Positions 25,961 to 35,600 of a DNA stretch of 64,000 bases are shown here, one piece after another. Origin of the DNA: Scytonema sp035967975 (GTDB lineage: Bacteria > Cyanobacteriota > Cyanobacteriia > Cyanobacteriales > Nostocaceae); the NCBI GenBank assembly GCA_035967975.1, contig JAWQFQ010000002.1, forward strand, positions 1 through 64,000, read 5' to 3'. The translations under genes were made by a program, and so were the position numbers. The notes below the pieces were generated by a model. That model worked only from the letters and a program-made list of their open reading frames with translations, did no database searches and was not told the origin of the DNA. Numbering within the stretch: the stretch's first letter is position 1; each line of letters begins with the position of its first letter.

Positions 25961-27562
25961 TTATTTAAAGTTAAAAAAAAATCCCATTTTATCCAATAGT
26001 TTATATATCCATTTTTTAGTAGCTAGTTTCTCAGATTTTCGACGAATAATTATCTTTTGTAAAATATCCGGTTTCATTTTTTCGTACTGGATTTTTAAAA
26101 TTTTTTTACTTTCTTGATAAGAAATTATAGATGTAGATTGTTGGCTATCTTTCAATAAATCTATCAGTTGCTGGCGTTGAACAGCGGGAAGAGTTAAAGT
26201 TATTACATTATTACAATAAGATGCTTCTTCTAAAGTAAACAAAAGTAAATGGTAGTAACCTACGTCTGCTAAAAGACGAACTATTTTTTGTCCTCTAGAA
26301 TCTTGTAAATCTAAACAGTACGATAGCCAACGGGTGAGTTCAAATTTAGCATCACATAAAACTGTTACCCATAAAAGCATAGGATGTAAATTTTTGGAAC
26401 AAATAAATTCTGTTGCATTAATTTGATTTAAAAATTTTGTAATTTCTTTCTTTGGTAACATCGCCCAAAAAGTTGGTAGCGTTCCTTGTGAAGTATGGAG
26501 TAAATGGGGAAAACAAATCGGTGCTCGTGGCTTATTTGTAGGCCATTTTTTCTCTAAACATAGTTTTTCTGATAACGAAGTGACAGGGACTAATTGCACT
26601 TGAGAAGATTCTTGATAGATTTTCTCGCGATCGCTAGACTTATTAGTAAGACGTTGAATTCGTTCTAAACTTTCTAATATTTGACCGACATTTTCCGGAC
26701 GAGCATGAACTTCTTTTGCTAAACACTTCATCACCAACTTTCTTAATTCCTGTGGTACTTTTACCTCAGGATTCACTTCCTCGAACGCAGGTGGAACTTG
26801 AAAGCGATGGGCTTGATACCAACTTCCAAAGGATTGAGTTTTTGTAAAAAATGGATGTTCTCCTGCTATCATCTCATACATTAAAACTCCCAAGCTATAA
26901 ATATCAGAACGTACATCTAATAGTTTGCGTCCTTCCATGTGTTCTGGAGAACAATATGGAAGACTACCAATAAAAGAATCTGTCAGCGTCATTCCCGATC
27001 GCTCTGTTAAAAACTTTGCAATACCAAAATCTAGAATTTTGATGACAATATTATTTCTGAAATCTTCAGTAATAAATATATTTTCTGGTTTAATATCTCT
27101 ATGAACAACAGGATATATATCTCCTTTGTAACTCACTCCTTGATGAGCACATTGCAAACCCAAACATATTTGATGGGAAAAACTAATAACTTCTTGTATT
27201 GTTAAATCCTTCACTTTGAGAATCTCTTTTAAGTTCTTCCCTTGAAGATATTCCATTACATAAAAAGGAGTTCTGTCCTCAGTCATTCCATAACTTAATA
27301 AACGAACAATATGTTTACTTTTACGACCCAGTTGAGCACCAATAAAAATTTCTCTAGTGAATCGTTGCGACATTTGCTGATTTACCAAATTTAAGGACAA
27401 GATTTTTACAGCAACTGGTGTAGCCGCTTTTGCCACATCTTCTGCTAGGTAAACCCTACCCATACCTCCTTTACCAATCAAGCTTTTGATTAAATAACGA
27501 TTGTTCAAGAATTTTCCAAGATATCCATCTGTATCTGTTGTTGGCATTACCACATTGTTCAC
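25961..27562 (-). CDS. Serine/threonine protein kinase with unassigned C-terminal domain (copy 1)
   Basis: A 533-residue Hanks-type kinase with the glycine loop GKGGMGRVY, ATP lysine K53, catalytic HRDIKPEN with D156, DFG at 178-180 and GSLPYCSPEHM; the domain spans ~23-300. The C-terminal ~190 residues (FPHLLHTSQGT, HPMLLWVTVLCD, QRQQLIDLL) align with the same region of the downstream kinase. A lysine-rich tail follows. It is the first gene of a two-kinase tandem produced by duplication. The long AT-rich region upstream probably holds the promoter. Confidence 0.88.
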   Translation of the reverse strand: MNNVVMPTTDTDGYLGKFLNNRYLIKSLIGKGGMGRVYLAEDVAKAATPVAVKILSLNLVNQQMSQRFTREIFIGAQLGRKSKHIVRLLSYGMTEDRTPFYVMEYLQGKNLKEILKVKDLTIQEVISFSHQICLGLQCAHQGVSYKGDIYPVVHRDIKPENIFITEDFRNNIVIKILDFGIAKFLTERSGMTLTDSFIGSLPYCSPEHMEGRKLLDVRSDIYSLGVLMYEMIAGEHPFFTKTQSFGSWYQAHRFQVPPAFEEVNPEVKVPQELRKLVMKCLAKEVHARPENVGQILESLERIQRLTNKSSDREKIYQESSQVQLVPVTSLSEKLCLEKKWPTNKPRAPICFPHLLHTSQGTLPTFWAMLPKKEITKFLNQINATEFICSKNLHPMLLWVTVLCDAKFELTRWLSYCLDLQDSRGQKIVRLLADVGYYHLLLFTLEEASYCNNVITLTLPAVQRQQLIDLLKDSQQSTSIISYQESKKILKIQYEKMKPDILQKIIIRRKSEKLATKKWIYKLLDKMGFFFNFK

Positions 27563-28494
27563 TGAGTTGATAGAAAAAATAAGATTTGAGATATTGCATT
27601 CAAATTTTTATAACTTTTACTTATGAATTAATTTTCCTCAAGACACGACAAGAACAGGTTAGTTTAATAATTAATTAACATAAATAACTCATCATAAAAA
27701 TCAAGATAAAAAAATAGTGAACAATTGATAGAAAATTATGCATAATCTTATAAATCTTATTGTCAGCGTTCAGCACTTTAGCTGTCAGCAGTCAGCTTTC
27801 AAGACTGTTTGCAGGCATTTTCTAGGCTTTCATGGTACCATCATGAATACTTTCTATAGCTCATAAAAGCTGATAGCTGATAGCTGATAGCTGACGGCTG
27901 AACGCTTACATCTTATTTAACATATTTAATAGACAATTCCTATGAGAAAATTCACGTAATCTCAAAATATGAATGATTTGTCCATTCTGGAAAAACAGTA
28001 AATTTACTGATTTCAGGTAGAATCAACGATAAACTAGAGACACAAAACTGCCAATTCCAGAAACCTAGCATCTCAAACAATACCTTCGCCATTTTACGAG
28101 AAATCAAGCTTTCAGCCTCTACGGTAAATTAAGGTTTTTTGTTTTTTTGGCAAAAGCTGAGGCTTTCAAAACACGGTGCTGATTTCCGTAAGAGGCGTTT
28201 TATTTGAGTCAAAAGTCTAGCAAGGGTTTCAAGCTTTTGCCAAGACCAATCGAAGACATCTGGTGGAAAAGATTTAAGGGCGTTGGCGGAGTCTTCTCGC
28301 AGGGTACGACTGTACCCTTCTTCTGTCACCAGAAGCTTCACCTAAAAACCTCCGGGAGTGTGGAAGCCGTGGGGTGTTGACGTGTTTATTCATTCGCTTG
28401 CGAGTTATGGTAGATTGAGCGTGTTATTGTAAACATACATTCCTTTTCAGACATCGACAGATTCTGGAGTTAGAAAAGCATCTGATTTGTATCT
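27563..28494. other. Long divergent intergenic region with hairpin repeat
   Basis: This ~930-bp region between divergent kinase genes is AT-rich. It has a large hairpin repeat at 27765-27908 and a GGCGTTGGCGGAGTCTTCTCGCAGGG-like repeat near 28275-28315. A 70-codon ORF (28129-28341, minus) runs through that repeat and is not convincing. Promoters for both flanking genes should lie here, but no clear boxes were placed. Confidence 0.55.
27765..27908. repeat. Hairpin repeat with AGCGTTCAGC ends and AGCTGATAGC core
   Basis: The left arm AGCGTTCAGCACTTTAGCTG and right arm (GCTGATA)n ... CGGCTGAACGCT are inverted repeats around a ~65-bp centre. Related copies or fragments occur at 34970, 39310, 40531-40744 and 41275. 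Confidence 0.75.
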
Positions 28495-31329
28495 ATGAGT
28501 TGCCTGAAGCTGGACGAGCAGACACAAATATTTTTTCAGTTCATTATCAGCAATAAGAATCTGAACAAGAAAGTCTATTGCATAATTAATAATGCGACGG
28601 TAGTGCTTCCTCAGATGTTACAGCTTTGGGTGGTCAAGTTGGTAGTACAAGTCATAAGTATTATCAGGCATCTTCAATCTCAGTTAGTCAAATTACTGGG
28701 AGCATTATTGTCGTCTAATTACGACGAAAAGCAGCAATATAAACCAAACTCATCAAATATTACCGATTGGGATAACCAAGACCAGTGGCGTTATCAAGCT
28801 ATTCTCGAAGACCAAACTGAACTGATTTGCCGATATTTAGCAGATACGACCATTGTTTATGTGAATGATGCCTACTGTCGTTATTTTGGCATAGATCGGA
28901 ACGAATTGATTGGTACAAGCTATGCACCTGTCATTTATGAAGCCGATCGCACCGAAGTTACTCGTTTAGTTAACTCCATGAATTGCAACAACCCCCAAGT
29001 AACCATCGAAAACCGGGTGGTTGTGAATGGAGAAGTACGCTGGACCCAGTGGAACAACCGCTGCTTTTATGACGAACACGGACGTGTCATAGAATGTCAA
29101 TCTGTTGGACGAGATATTACTCGACTCAAAGAGGTTGAAACTAAGTTACAAGAAAGTGAAAGACGCTATCGTACCCTGCTCGAAACGATTCCGCAGCTCG
29201 TCTGGGTAGCACAAGCGGACGGTGTGACCATGATCGACTATAACCAACGCTGGTTTGACTACACTGGGCAAACCCCAGAAACTGCGCTGGGTAGTGGCTG
29301 GTTATCAATTGTGCATCCTGATGACGTGGAGTCAACTCTAGATTCGTGGCAAAAGGCAGTATCAAATGCAATAAGCTATGAAGCAGAATACCGAGTGCGG
29401 CGAGCAGATGGAGTATACGTTTGGCATCTTGCCAAAGCAGAACCAGCCCTGAATCACCGGGGACAAATTGTTCGCTGGTATGGCACCTGTACCGACATTA
29501 GCGAACGGAAACACTATGAAGCCCAGCATCGGGAAGCTGAGGCAGTATTACATCAACTTAACGAAACGTTAGAACTACAAATTGTTCGCCGCACGAGTGA
29601 ACTTGTTGCTGCCAACGAAGCATTAAGAAAAGAAATTCAAGAACGTCAGCAGGCTGAAGTTCTGTTAAAGTCCAGTGAAGAACGCTTTCGACGGGCAATT
29701 GTACAGGCTCCTTTTCCCATTATCATTCATGCGGAAGACGGTGAAATCCTCCAAATGAGCCAAGCAGTCTCAGATATTACAGGATATTCTGTAGATGAGA
29801 TTCATACTCTTGCCGACTGGACAGAACGAGCATATGGCGAACGTCAAAGCGATGTTTTGATACAGATCAATCGCCTCTACAACTTAGATAGGCGGATTGA
29901 TGAAGGAGAGTTTCAGGTCAGAACAAAAAGTGGCGAGACTAGGACTTGGCTGTTCAGTTCGGCTCCACTGGGTCGGTTAACGCATGGTACACGACTAGTA
30001 ATTTCAATGGCAGCTGATATTACAGAGCGCAAGCAGGCGAAAGTAGCCCTTGCTACCCGAGTAGGGCAACAGGCAGTAGTGACTCAATTGAGTCAAGCTG
30101 CTTTATCTGGACTGGATTTAACAGCATTATTTGACCAAACGACTCGACTAGTCGCTGATAGTTTAGCTGTAGAGTACTGTAAAGTGCTGGAACTGCTGCC
30201 GGATGGTGATGCTCTGCTTTTACGAGCGGGGGTGGGTTGGCAACCCGGTTTAGTAGGTCAGGCGATGGTTAGCGTTGATCGCACCTCTCAAGCAGGGTAT
30301 ACCTTATTGTCTCAGAATCCTGTCATTGTTAAAGATTTACGAACGGAAACTCGATTCAGTGGACCCCCTCTACTCACGGAGCATGATGTGATCAGTGGGA
30401 TGAGTATAGTTATTCAGGGGAAGGATAATCGCCCGTTTGGAGTGCTCGGAGCGCATTCCATTCAACGTCGAAATTTTACTCAAGACGATATCAATTTCTT
30501 ACAAGCCGTTGCCAATTTGCTAACTACTGCGATCCAGCGCAAGCAAGCTGAGCAAGAACTGTATCAACTTAACCTCAGCCTAGAGAAGCGTGTACGAGAC
30601 CGCACCCAAGCTTTGGAGGAAGCCAATCAAGAATTGGAAGCGTTTTCCTATTCAGTGGCGCACGACCTACGCGCACCTCTACGAGCAATTCAGGGGTTTG
30701 CTCAAGTACTGATTGAAGATTACAGTGCTACCTTGGACGATTTGGGCAAAGAATACATTCACAGAATGTCAACTTCTGCTGAACATCTAGATGTCTTAAT
30801 TCAGGACTTACTCACCTACAGCCGCATGGGGCGGGCGGAAATTCATTTGCAACGAGTTAGTGTTGATACAATTTTGGAAAGCATCTTAGTGGATCTAAAG
30901 CCAATATTACAAACTAAGCAGGCAGAGATTAACATAGAGTCAGACCTGCCGCTCGTCTACGCTCAACGCAGCGTTCTCAAGCAGATATTGAGTAACTTGA
31001 TTGGCAATGCCTTAAAGTTTGTGGCGCTAGACGTACAGCCTCATGTTAGGATTTGGGCAGAACGACAAGAACTACTTTGTAGTGACTCTCAAGCAAATCC
31101 TCAACGAGTACGGATTTGGGTCGAAGATAACGGCATTGGTATAGCCCCCGAGCATCAGACACGAATTTTTAAAACGTTTGAACGATTGCACGGAGTGGAA
31201 GCGTATCCGGGAACAGGTATTGGACTGGCGATCGTTAAGCGGGGTATTGAGCGTTTGGGTGGACAGGTTGGGGTAGAGTCAGCACTCAACCAGGGAAGTC
31301 GGTTTTGGATTGAACTACGGTTGGCTTAA
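28495..31329 (+). CDS. Multi-PAS/GAF sensor histidine kinase
   Basis: A 944-residue soluble sensor kinase. After a ~90-residue N-terminus there are three PAS regions (~95-215, ~222-345, ~395-515), a GAF domain (~528-690), a coiled coil, HisKA with phospho-acceptor H723 (SYSVAHDLRAPLRAI) and HATPase with NLIGNALKF, DNGIGI and GTGIGLAIV. No receiver or output domain is fused, so it needs a partner regulator. The kinase core is of the phytochrome-like type that pairs with Rcp-like receivers, one of which lies at 35073. Sensed signal unknown; the GAF lacks an obvious bilin cysteine motif. Met41 is an alternative start. Confidence 0.9.
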   Translation: MSCLKLDEQTQIFFQFIISNKNLNKKVYCIINNATVVLPQMLQLWVVKLVVQVISIIRHLQSQLVKLLGALLSSNYDEKQQYKPNSSNITDWDNQDQWRYQAILEDQTELICRYLADTTIVYVNDAYCRYFGIDRNELIGTSYAPVIYEADRTEVTRLVNSMNCNNPQVTIENRVVVNGEVRWTQWNNRCFYDEHGRVIECQSVGRDITRLKEVETKLQESERRYRTLLETIPQLVWVAQADGVTMIDYNQRWFDYTGQTPETALGSGWLSIVHPDDVESTLDSWQKAVSNAISYEAEYRVRRADGVYVWHLAKAEPALNHRGQIVRWYGTCTDISERKHYEAQHREAEAVLHQLNETLELQIVRRTSELVAANEALRKEIQERQQAEVLLKSSEERFRRAIVQAPFPIIIHAEDGEILQMSQAVSDITGYSVDEIHTLADWTERAYGERQSDVLIQINRLYNLDRRIDEGEFQVRTKSGETRTWLFSSAPLGRLTHGTRLVISMAADITERKQAKVALATRVGQQAVVTQLSQAALSGLDLTALFDQTTRLVADSLAVEYCKVLELLPDGDALLLRAGVGWQPGLVGQAMVSVDRTSQAGYTLLSQNPVIVKDLRTETRFSGPPLLTEHDVISGMSIVIQGKDNRPFGVLGAHSIQRRNFTQDDINFLQAVANLLTTAIQRKQAEQELYQLNLSLEKRVRDRTQALEEANQELEAFSYSVAHDLRAPLRAIQGFAQVLIEDYSATLDDLGKEYIHRMSTSAEHLDVLIQDLLTYSRMGRAEIHLQRVSVDTILESILVDLKPILQTKQAEINIESDLPLVYAQRSVLKQILSNLIGNALKFVALDVQPHVRIWAERQELLCSDSQANPQRVRIWVEDNGIGIAPEHQTRIFKTFERLHGVEAYPGTGIGLAIVKRGIERLGGQVGVESALNQGSRFWIELRLA

Positions 31330-31345
31330 CTGGGCAAATAACTGA

Positions 31346-32572
31346 TTAAATTAACGGTTCAGCACAAAATGATGAGTTATTTTCAGATGAAGCCAGCGTT
31401 ACTGGCAAAATAACTGTAAAGGTTGAGCCTTCCCCCTCTTGGGAAGCGACATAGATTCTGCCCTGAAGTGATTTTAGTAGCTGCTCCACGATCGCTAATC
31501 CTAGTCCTGAACCTGTTGTGGGTTGAAGCTCGGTTTTAAATTGAGCACGAACAAATGGATTAAATATTTTTAACTGATCGTCTGATGCAATACCTATCCC
31601 AGTATCCGCGACTGAAACAGCCCACTGATTAAGTGACAGACTCCAACTAGTTACACTAACGCTACCGACTTGAGTATATTGAATCGAATTGCCGATCAGA
31701 TTAATTAAAATTTGCTGGAGCTTAATCGGATCGCTCACCACCGTTTCAGGTGCATTTTCAATCTCTAAGTTGAGTTTCAAACCGCGATCAACCGCCAAAG
31801 GTTGCATAATCTCAATCGTGCTACTCAATAACTCTGAAACCGAAATCTGTTCTGGATTGATTTTAATCGCTCCATCGCTTGTAAGCGAGAGTTCTAACGT
31901 ATCGTTAATCAGATGTAATAACCGTTGTCCCGCACGGATAATGCGTTCAATCGCTTCATAGCTCAAAACAGTATCGCGTTGCTGCATCCGCTGTTGCCGC
32001 AAAAACAGTTCAGCATAACCTATAATGCTGGCTAGAGGTGATTTTATATCATGGGCAAGCATTGATAGGTTGTCCCGGCTGGCTTTAACTAAGCGAGCTA
32101 ATTCTTTATTCGTCAAATTCAACTGTTGTTGAATTTTAGTGAGCTCCTCAACTCGTTCGGAGACATAGCTCTCGAAACAATAAGCAATCGCAGCATCAAC
32201 GACTTCATCAATCATGGAGATCGCTCGCACGACCTCCTTCGTTGTTCCTTGCATTAACTCTGCCTGAATTGTTTCTCGAATCGTTAATCGCAGTAAACGA
32301 TACTCATGAGCAATTTCAGTTGGGTCAAATCCTTGAGCCGCTCGCAATTTTCCATGGGACAAACTAGCTGAGATGATTTGAGTCACATCGCTTTCTCGAT
32401 CCTGCGCTAGTATGGTTGTGAGTGCAGCCAGAACCTGGTCAATGTGATTGCGAATAGCAGAGCGAGACAGCCCATCTGCACTACTTATCTGTCGGCTTTG
32501 AGCAACTGCCTTTATCCATTGCGAAACAATTGTTTGAGAGCGTTCAATCAAAAGCTCACTAAAATCTTGCAT
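31346..32572 (-). CDS. Sensor histidine kinase with RsbR-like N-terminal helical domain
   Basis: A 408-residue kinase. Residues ~1-145 form an all-helical region resembling RsbRD/RsbT-coactivator N-terminal domains (LIERSQTIVSQWIKAVA, GFDPTEIAHEYRLLR). HisKA follows with H174 (MLAHDIKSPLASIIGYAELF), then HATPase with NLIGNSIQY, DTGIGI and GSGLGLAIV. It has no membrane segment. It is transcribed 2 bp after a single-domain response regulator, so the two are almost certainly a cognate pair. The convergent multi-PAS kinase ends 16 bp away. Confidence 0.9.
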   Translation of the reverse strand: MQDFSELLIERSQTIVSQWIKAVAQSRQISSADGLSRSAIRNHIDQVLAALTTILAQDRESDVTQIISASLSHGKLRAAQGFDPTEIAHEYRLLRLTIRETIQAELMQGTTKEVVRAISMIDEVVDAAIAYCFESYVSERVEELTKIQQQLNLTNKELARLVKASRDNLSMLAHDIKSPLASIIGYAELFLRQQRMQQRDTVLSYEAIERIIRAGQRLLHLINDTLELSLTSDGAIKINPEQISVSELLSSTIEIMQPLAVDRGLKLNLEIENAPETVVSDPIKLQQILINLIGNSIQYTQVGSVSVTSWSLSLNQWAVSVADTGIGIASDDQLKIFNPFVRAQFKTELQPTTGSGLGLAIVEQLLKSLQGRIYVASQEGEGSTFTVILPVTLASSENNSSFCAEPLI

Positions 32573-32574
32573 AC

Positions 32575-33027
32575 CTAACTAAATCGATAACACCTTGCGG
32601 CAGCGCAGGTAATATTGGCAATTGTAGCGATAAACGCATCAATGTCAATTGGTTTAGGAAAAAGCGATTGATACCCTGCTTGATAAGTTTTCTGACAAAT
32701 CATATCGGTGACAACTGCAGTCATTGCGATCGCAGGTGTTTTGGGCTGACTCTGTTTAGCGGCTTCAAGGCGGCGAATACTCTCAAGTAGCCCAAACCCG
32801 TCTACCACAGGCATCGCAATGTCTATCACTAATATCTGGGGCTGGAATTGCAAAAACACATCAAATGCTTGACTTGCAGAACTGACGACCTTTGCATCTG
32901 CCTCGTAAAGTTGAAACAGCATGGAAAGAAAGTCGCGACAGTCAGCATGGTCATCTACTGCCAGAATACTAACGCCACGTAAGCTTAAGTTTAAGTTATT
33001 GAAGTAACCGAAGCTTAGTTTTTGCAT
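32575..33027 (-). CDS. Single-domain response regulator
   Basis: A 150-residue CheY-like receiver. The acidic pocket is D25/D26, the phospho-acceptor D69 (QILVIDIAMPVVDGFG), and the conserved Lys is in LFPKPIDID. No output domain. It is located 2 bp upstream of the RsbR-like kinase gene in the same operon. It may act by protein interaction or as a phosphate shuttle. Confidence 0.9.
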   Translation of the reverse strand: MQKLSFGYFNNLNLSLRGVSILAVDDHADCRDFLSMLFQLYEADAKVVSSASQAFDVFLQFQPQILVIDIAMPVVDGFGLLESIRRLEAAKQSQPKTPAIAMTAVVTDMICQKTYQAGYQSLFPKPIDIDAFIATIANITCAAARCYRFS

Positions 33028-33330
33028 ACCATTGATCAGACACTTTTATCATCTTTATTATGATATATCATACATTTTAAAGAAATTTTTAGGATTTATA
33101 AATAAAAATGTACTTTTCTAAATTTTTTTCTTGAATAAACAAGAACACTTGCGACTCGACGAATTGCTAATAGTTGAATCACCATCTGTACGCTATCGTA
33201 CCAATCTACCTAAAGCAAGATTCTAGTTTGAGCACAATCTTTTACTTTATTCATATAAGAACTCTGCTGATGGGCAGCGACCTTAAATGATTTTGCAGAA
33301 GTTGTTTGCGTAACTCATAGTGTTCGATCC
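33028..33330. other. Divergent promoter region
   Basis: Between the minus-strand response regulator and the plus-strand Crp-like gene. It is AT-rich on the left and holds no gene. Promoters for both operons are expected here. I could not identify a defined operator. Confidence 0.5.
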
Positions 33331-34050
33331 ATGTCTAACTCCGATATAGCCATGCACAATCGGCTACTAGCCTCGTTGCCTACGGCAGAATATCAGCGTC
33401 TGCATCCCCACCTAGAGCTAGTCTCTCTATTTCTAGGGCAAGAGCTTTATAAAGTGGGAGAACCAATCGAATATTTGTACTTTCCGCTTGATGCGCTCGT
33501 TTCGCTAGTCAGTTCAGTGGATGATTCTGTAACCGAGCTTGGGTTGATTGGTAATGAAGGTATAGTCGGGGTTCCGGCGCTTTTAGGTGGTCACTCTACA
33601 ATCAGTCGAGCAATTGTGCAAATTGCAGATGGAGCACTCAGAGTAGATGCTGAGGTATTAAAGGCGGAGTTTGAGCGTGGCGGATCTCTGCAAAAGCAAC
33701 TATTGCTCTATCTACAGTTATTTTTAACTCAAACTGTTCAAAATGGTGCCTGCCAAGCGCACCACCACATTGAGCCACGTTTAGCTCGTTGGCTCCTATC
33801 AATTCAGGATCGGCTGCAACGGGATAATCTCTCAATGACACAGAAGTACATTGCTGAACTACTAGGAACCCGTCGTGCCACCATTACAGAAGTCGCAGGA
33901 CGTTTCCAGCAAGCTGGGATGATTCAATACAAGCGCGGTGAAATTACCATTCTTGATCGCCCAGCCTTAGAGCAGACAGCTTGCAGCTGTTACGCTTTAC
34001 TACGCCGTGAGCAACAGCGCCTGTACTCCATTAGTCTGAATATTCAGTGA
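33331..34050 (+). CDS. Crp/Fnr-family transcriptional regulator (first of tandem pair)
   Basis: A 239-residue regulator. The cyclic-nucleotide-binding-type beta-barrel (~15-120) has LGLIGNEGIVGVPALLGGHS, a phosphate-cassette region lacking the canonical E...RxxS cAMP contacts. A dimerisation helix leads to a winged helix-turn-helix (~150-225; YIAELLGTRRATITEVAGRF). It probably responds to something other than cAMP. The stop overlaps the ATG of the next, paralogous regulator (ATGA), so both are translated together and could form heterodimers. It is divergent from the response regulator/kinase operon. Confidence 0.88.
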   Translation: MSNSDIAMHNRLLASLPTAEYQRLHPHLELVSLFLGQELYKVGEPIEYLYFPLDALVSLVSSVDDSVTELGLIGNEGIVGVPALLGGHSTISRAIVQIADGALRVDAEVLKAEFERGGSLQKQLLLYLQLFLTQTVQNGACQAHHHIEPRLARWLLSIQDRLQRDNLSMTQKYIAELLGTRRATITEVAGRFQQAGMIQYKRGEITILDRPALEQTACSCYALLRREQQRLYSISLNIQ

Positions 34051-34808
34051 ACTCTGACAATCATCGACCAATGGATACATCCCAGAAAAAAAGTGAGTAT
34101 AACATATCACAACCGCTCAATCATTTGCTGGCTCTTCTACCAAAAGCCGAATACCTTCGCCTAGCGCCTTATTTACGGGAAGTTAGTTTGACTTTGGGGC
34201 AGATTCTGTATGAACCAGGTGAGGCGATCGCAACCGTTTACTTCCCAAACCAGTCGATGATTTCGCTAGTGCAAATTATGGAAGATGGTTCAACTATCGA
34301 AGCAGGGATTATCGGGAACGATGGTATGGTCGGTTATTCAGTCTATCTGGGTGGGCAATACACAACCAGTCGTGCCATTGTACAAATTGCAGGTAGTGCG
34401 ATCGCCTTGGATGCAGCCATCTTGAAAGCAGAATTTGAGCGCGGCGGTATGCTACAAAAGCTATTGCTGCTCTACACTCAGGCATTATTGGCACAAATTA
34501 GCCAGACCGCTGCCTGTAATCGATTTCATCCAACCGAAGAACGGTTGGCTCGCTGGCTTTTACAATCACAGGACTTTGCTCGGTCAGCAAAGTTGCAGTT
34601 GACTCAAGACTTTCTTTCCAGTATGCTCGGCACCCGACGAGCTAGTATTACGGTTGCCGCAGGAACCCTGCAACAGGCAGGACTTATTCACTACTACCGG
34701 GGGCACATCCAAATTCTGAACCGAGAAGCCCTCGAATCGGCTGCCTGTGAGTGTTACAGTATTGTCAAATCTGAGTATACTCGTCTACTTGACCTTCAAA
34801 CCGATTAA
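34047..34808 (+). CDS. Crp/Fnr-family transcriptional regulator (second of tandem pair)
   Basis: A 253-residue paralogue of the preceding gene. It has the same barrel (GIIGNDGMVGYSVYLGGQYT) without canonical cAMP-binding residues, the shared segment EAEFERGG-type helix, and a C-terminal HTH (LSSMLGTRRASITVAAGTLQ). The 4-bp overlap with the upstream gene shows translational coupling. The duplicated pair probably controls genes of this signalling island or a shared regulon; targets unknown. Confidence 0.88.
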   Translation: MNSDNHRPMDTSQKKSEYNISQPLNHLLALLPKAEYLRLAPYLREVSLTLGQILYEPGEAIATVYFPNQSMISLVQIMEDGSTIEAGIIGNDGMVGYSVYLGGQYTTSRAIVQIAGSAIALDAAILKAEFERGGMLQKLLLLYTQALLAQISQTAACNRFHPTEERLARWLLQSQDFARSAKLQLTQDFLSSMLGTRRASITVAAGTLQQAGLIHYYRGHIQILNREALESAACECYSIVKSEYTRLLDLQTD

Positions 34809-35072
34809 CCACAAAATTGAGTAAGTCGGCTCTGGGTACGCTAGCGTACCCATCAGCATGAATGTTTATGACATAGTATAGAAGTTGTGATTAAACCTTA
34901 GTGTTAACTATACTTTGCACAATAATAAACTGAGCTTTTAGTTGAGCTAAGAGCAGTTTCTGCGATTAGTTCTTAGCTGATGGCTGATAGCAGTAAGTGC
35001 TGAGCGCTCAAAGCATAAGTAACGCAACCAGTAGTTTATCTGAAAATACAGGCTAAGAGGGAGCTTGAGTAA

Positions 35073-35531
35073 ATGATGGACATCAATGAATACAGCATTT
35101 TACTTGTTGAAGATGACTCAAATGACATTTTGTTTGTGCAACGAGCGTTTCGCCAGATTAATGCGACTAACCCAATTCGGATTGTTAAAGACGGAGATGC
35201 AGCAGTACACTATCTGGCTGGAGAAGGAGAATACGCCGATCGCGATCGCTATCCCTTGCCTGCCCTGATTTTGCTAGATTTGAAGTTGCCTCGTCGTTCT
35301 GGTATCGAAATTTTGGAATGGCTCAGACAGCAACCAGGTATCAAGCGAATTCCAGTTGTTGTGTTAACTTCCTCTCAAGAAAGTTTAGACATCGATCTCT
35401 CCTACGACCTAGGGGTGAATTCTTACTTGGTGAAACCTGTTAAATTCGAGATGTTGGCTAAAATGATAGCAGCTTTGGACAGCTATTGGTTGCAGCTAAA
35501 TGAATATCCCTCAGTTTTACCAGCAGGTTAG
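35073..35531 (+). CDS. Rcp1-like single-domain response regulator
   Basis: A 152-residue receiver of the phytochrome-partner (Rcp1) type: LLVEDDSNDILFVQRAF at the N-terminus, an extended loop YLAGEGEYADRDRYP, phospho-acceptor in LILLDLKLPRRSG, VVVLTSS and the lysine in YLVKPV. Such regulators accept phosphate from phytochrome-like kinases. It lies directly upstream of a receiver-PAS-kinase gene and within reach of the multi-PAS kinase at 28495. No output domain. Confidence 0.9.
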   Translation: MMDINEYSILLVEDDSNDILFVQRAFRQINATNPIRIVKDGDAAVHYLAGEGEYADRDRYPLPALILLDLKLPRRSGIEILEWLRQQPGIKRIPVVVLTSSQESLDIDLSYDLGVNSYLVKPVKFEMLAKMIAALDSYWLQLNEYPSVLPAG

Positions 35532-35600
35532 ACGCGGATAAAAGATGAAATTATATTGTAAATTTATGTGGATTTATTTAATAGGCTTGAGTGTAGTTTC

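Noticed and set aside
28129..28341. 70-codon ORF in the 27.6-28.5 kb gap
   Set aside because: It runs through a GGCGTTGGCGGAGTC-type intergenic repeat that recurs near 55045, so it is repeat-derived.
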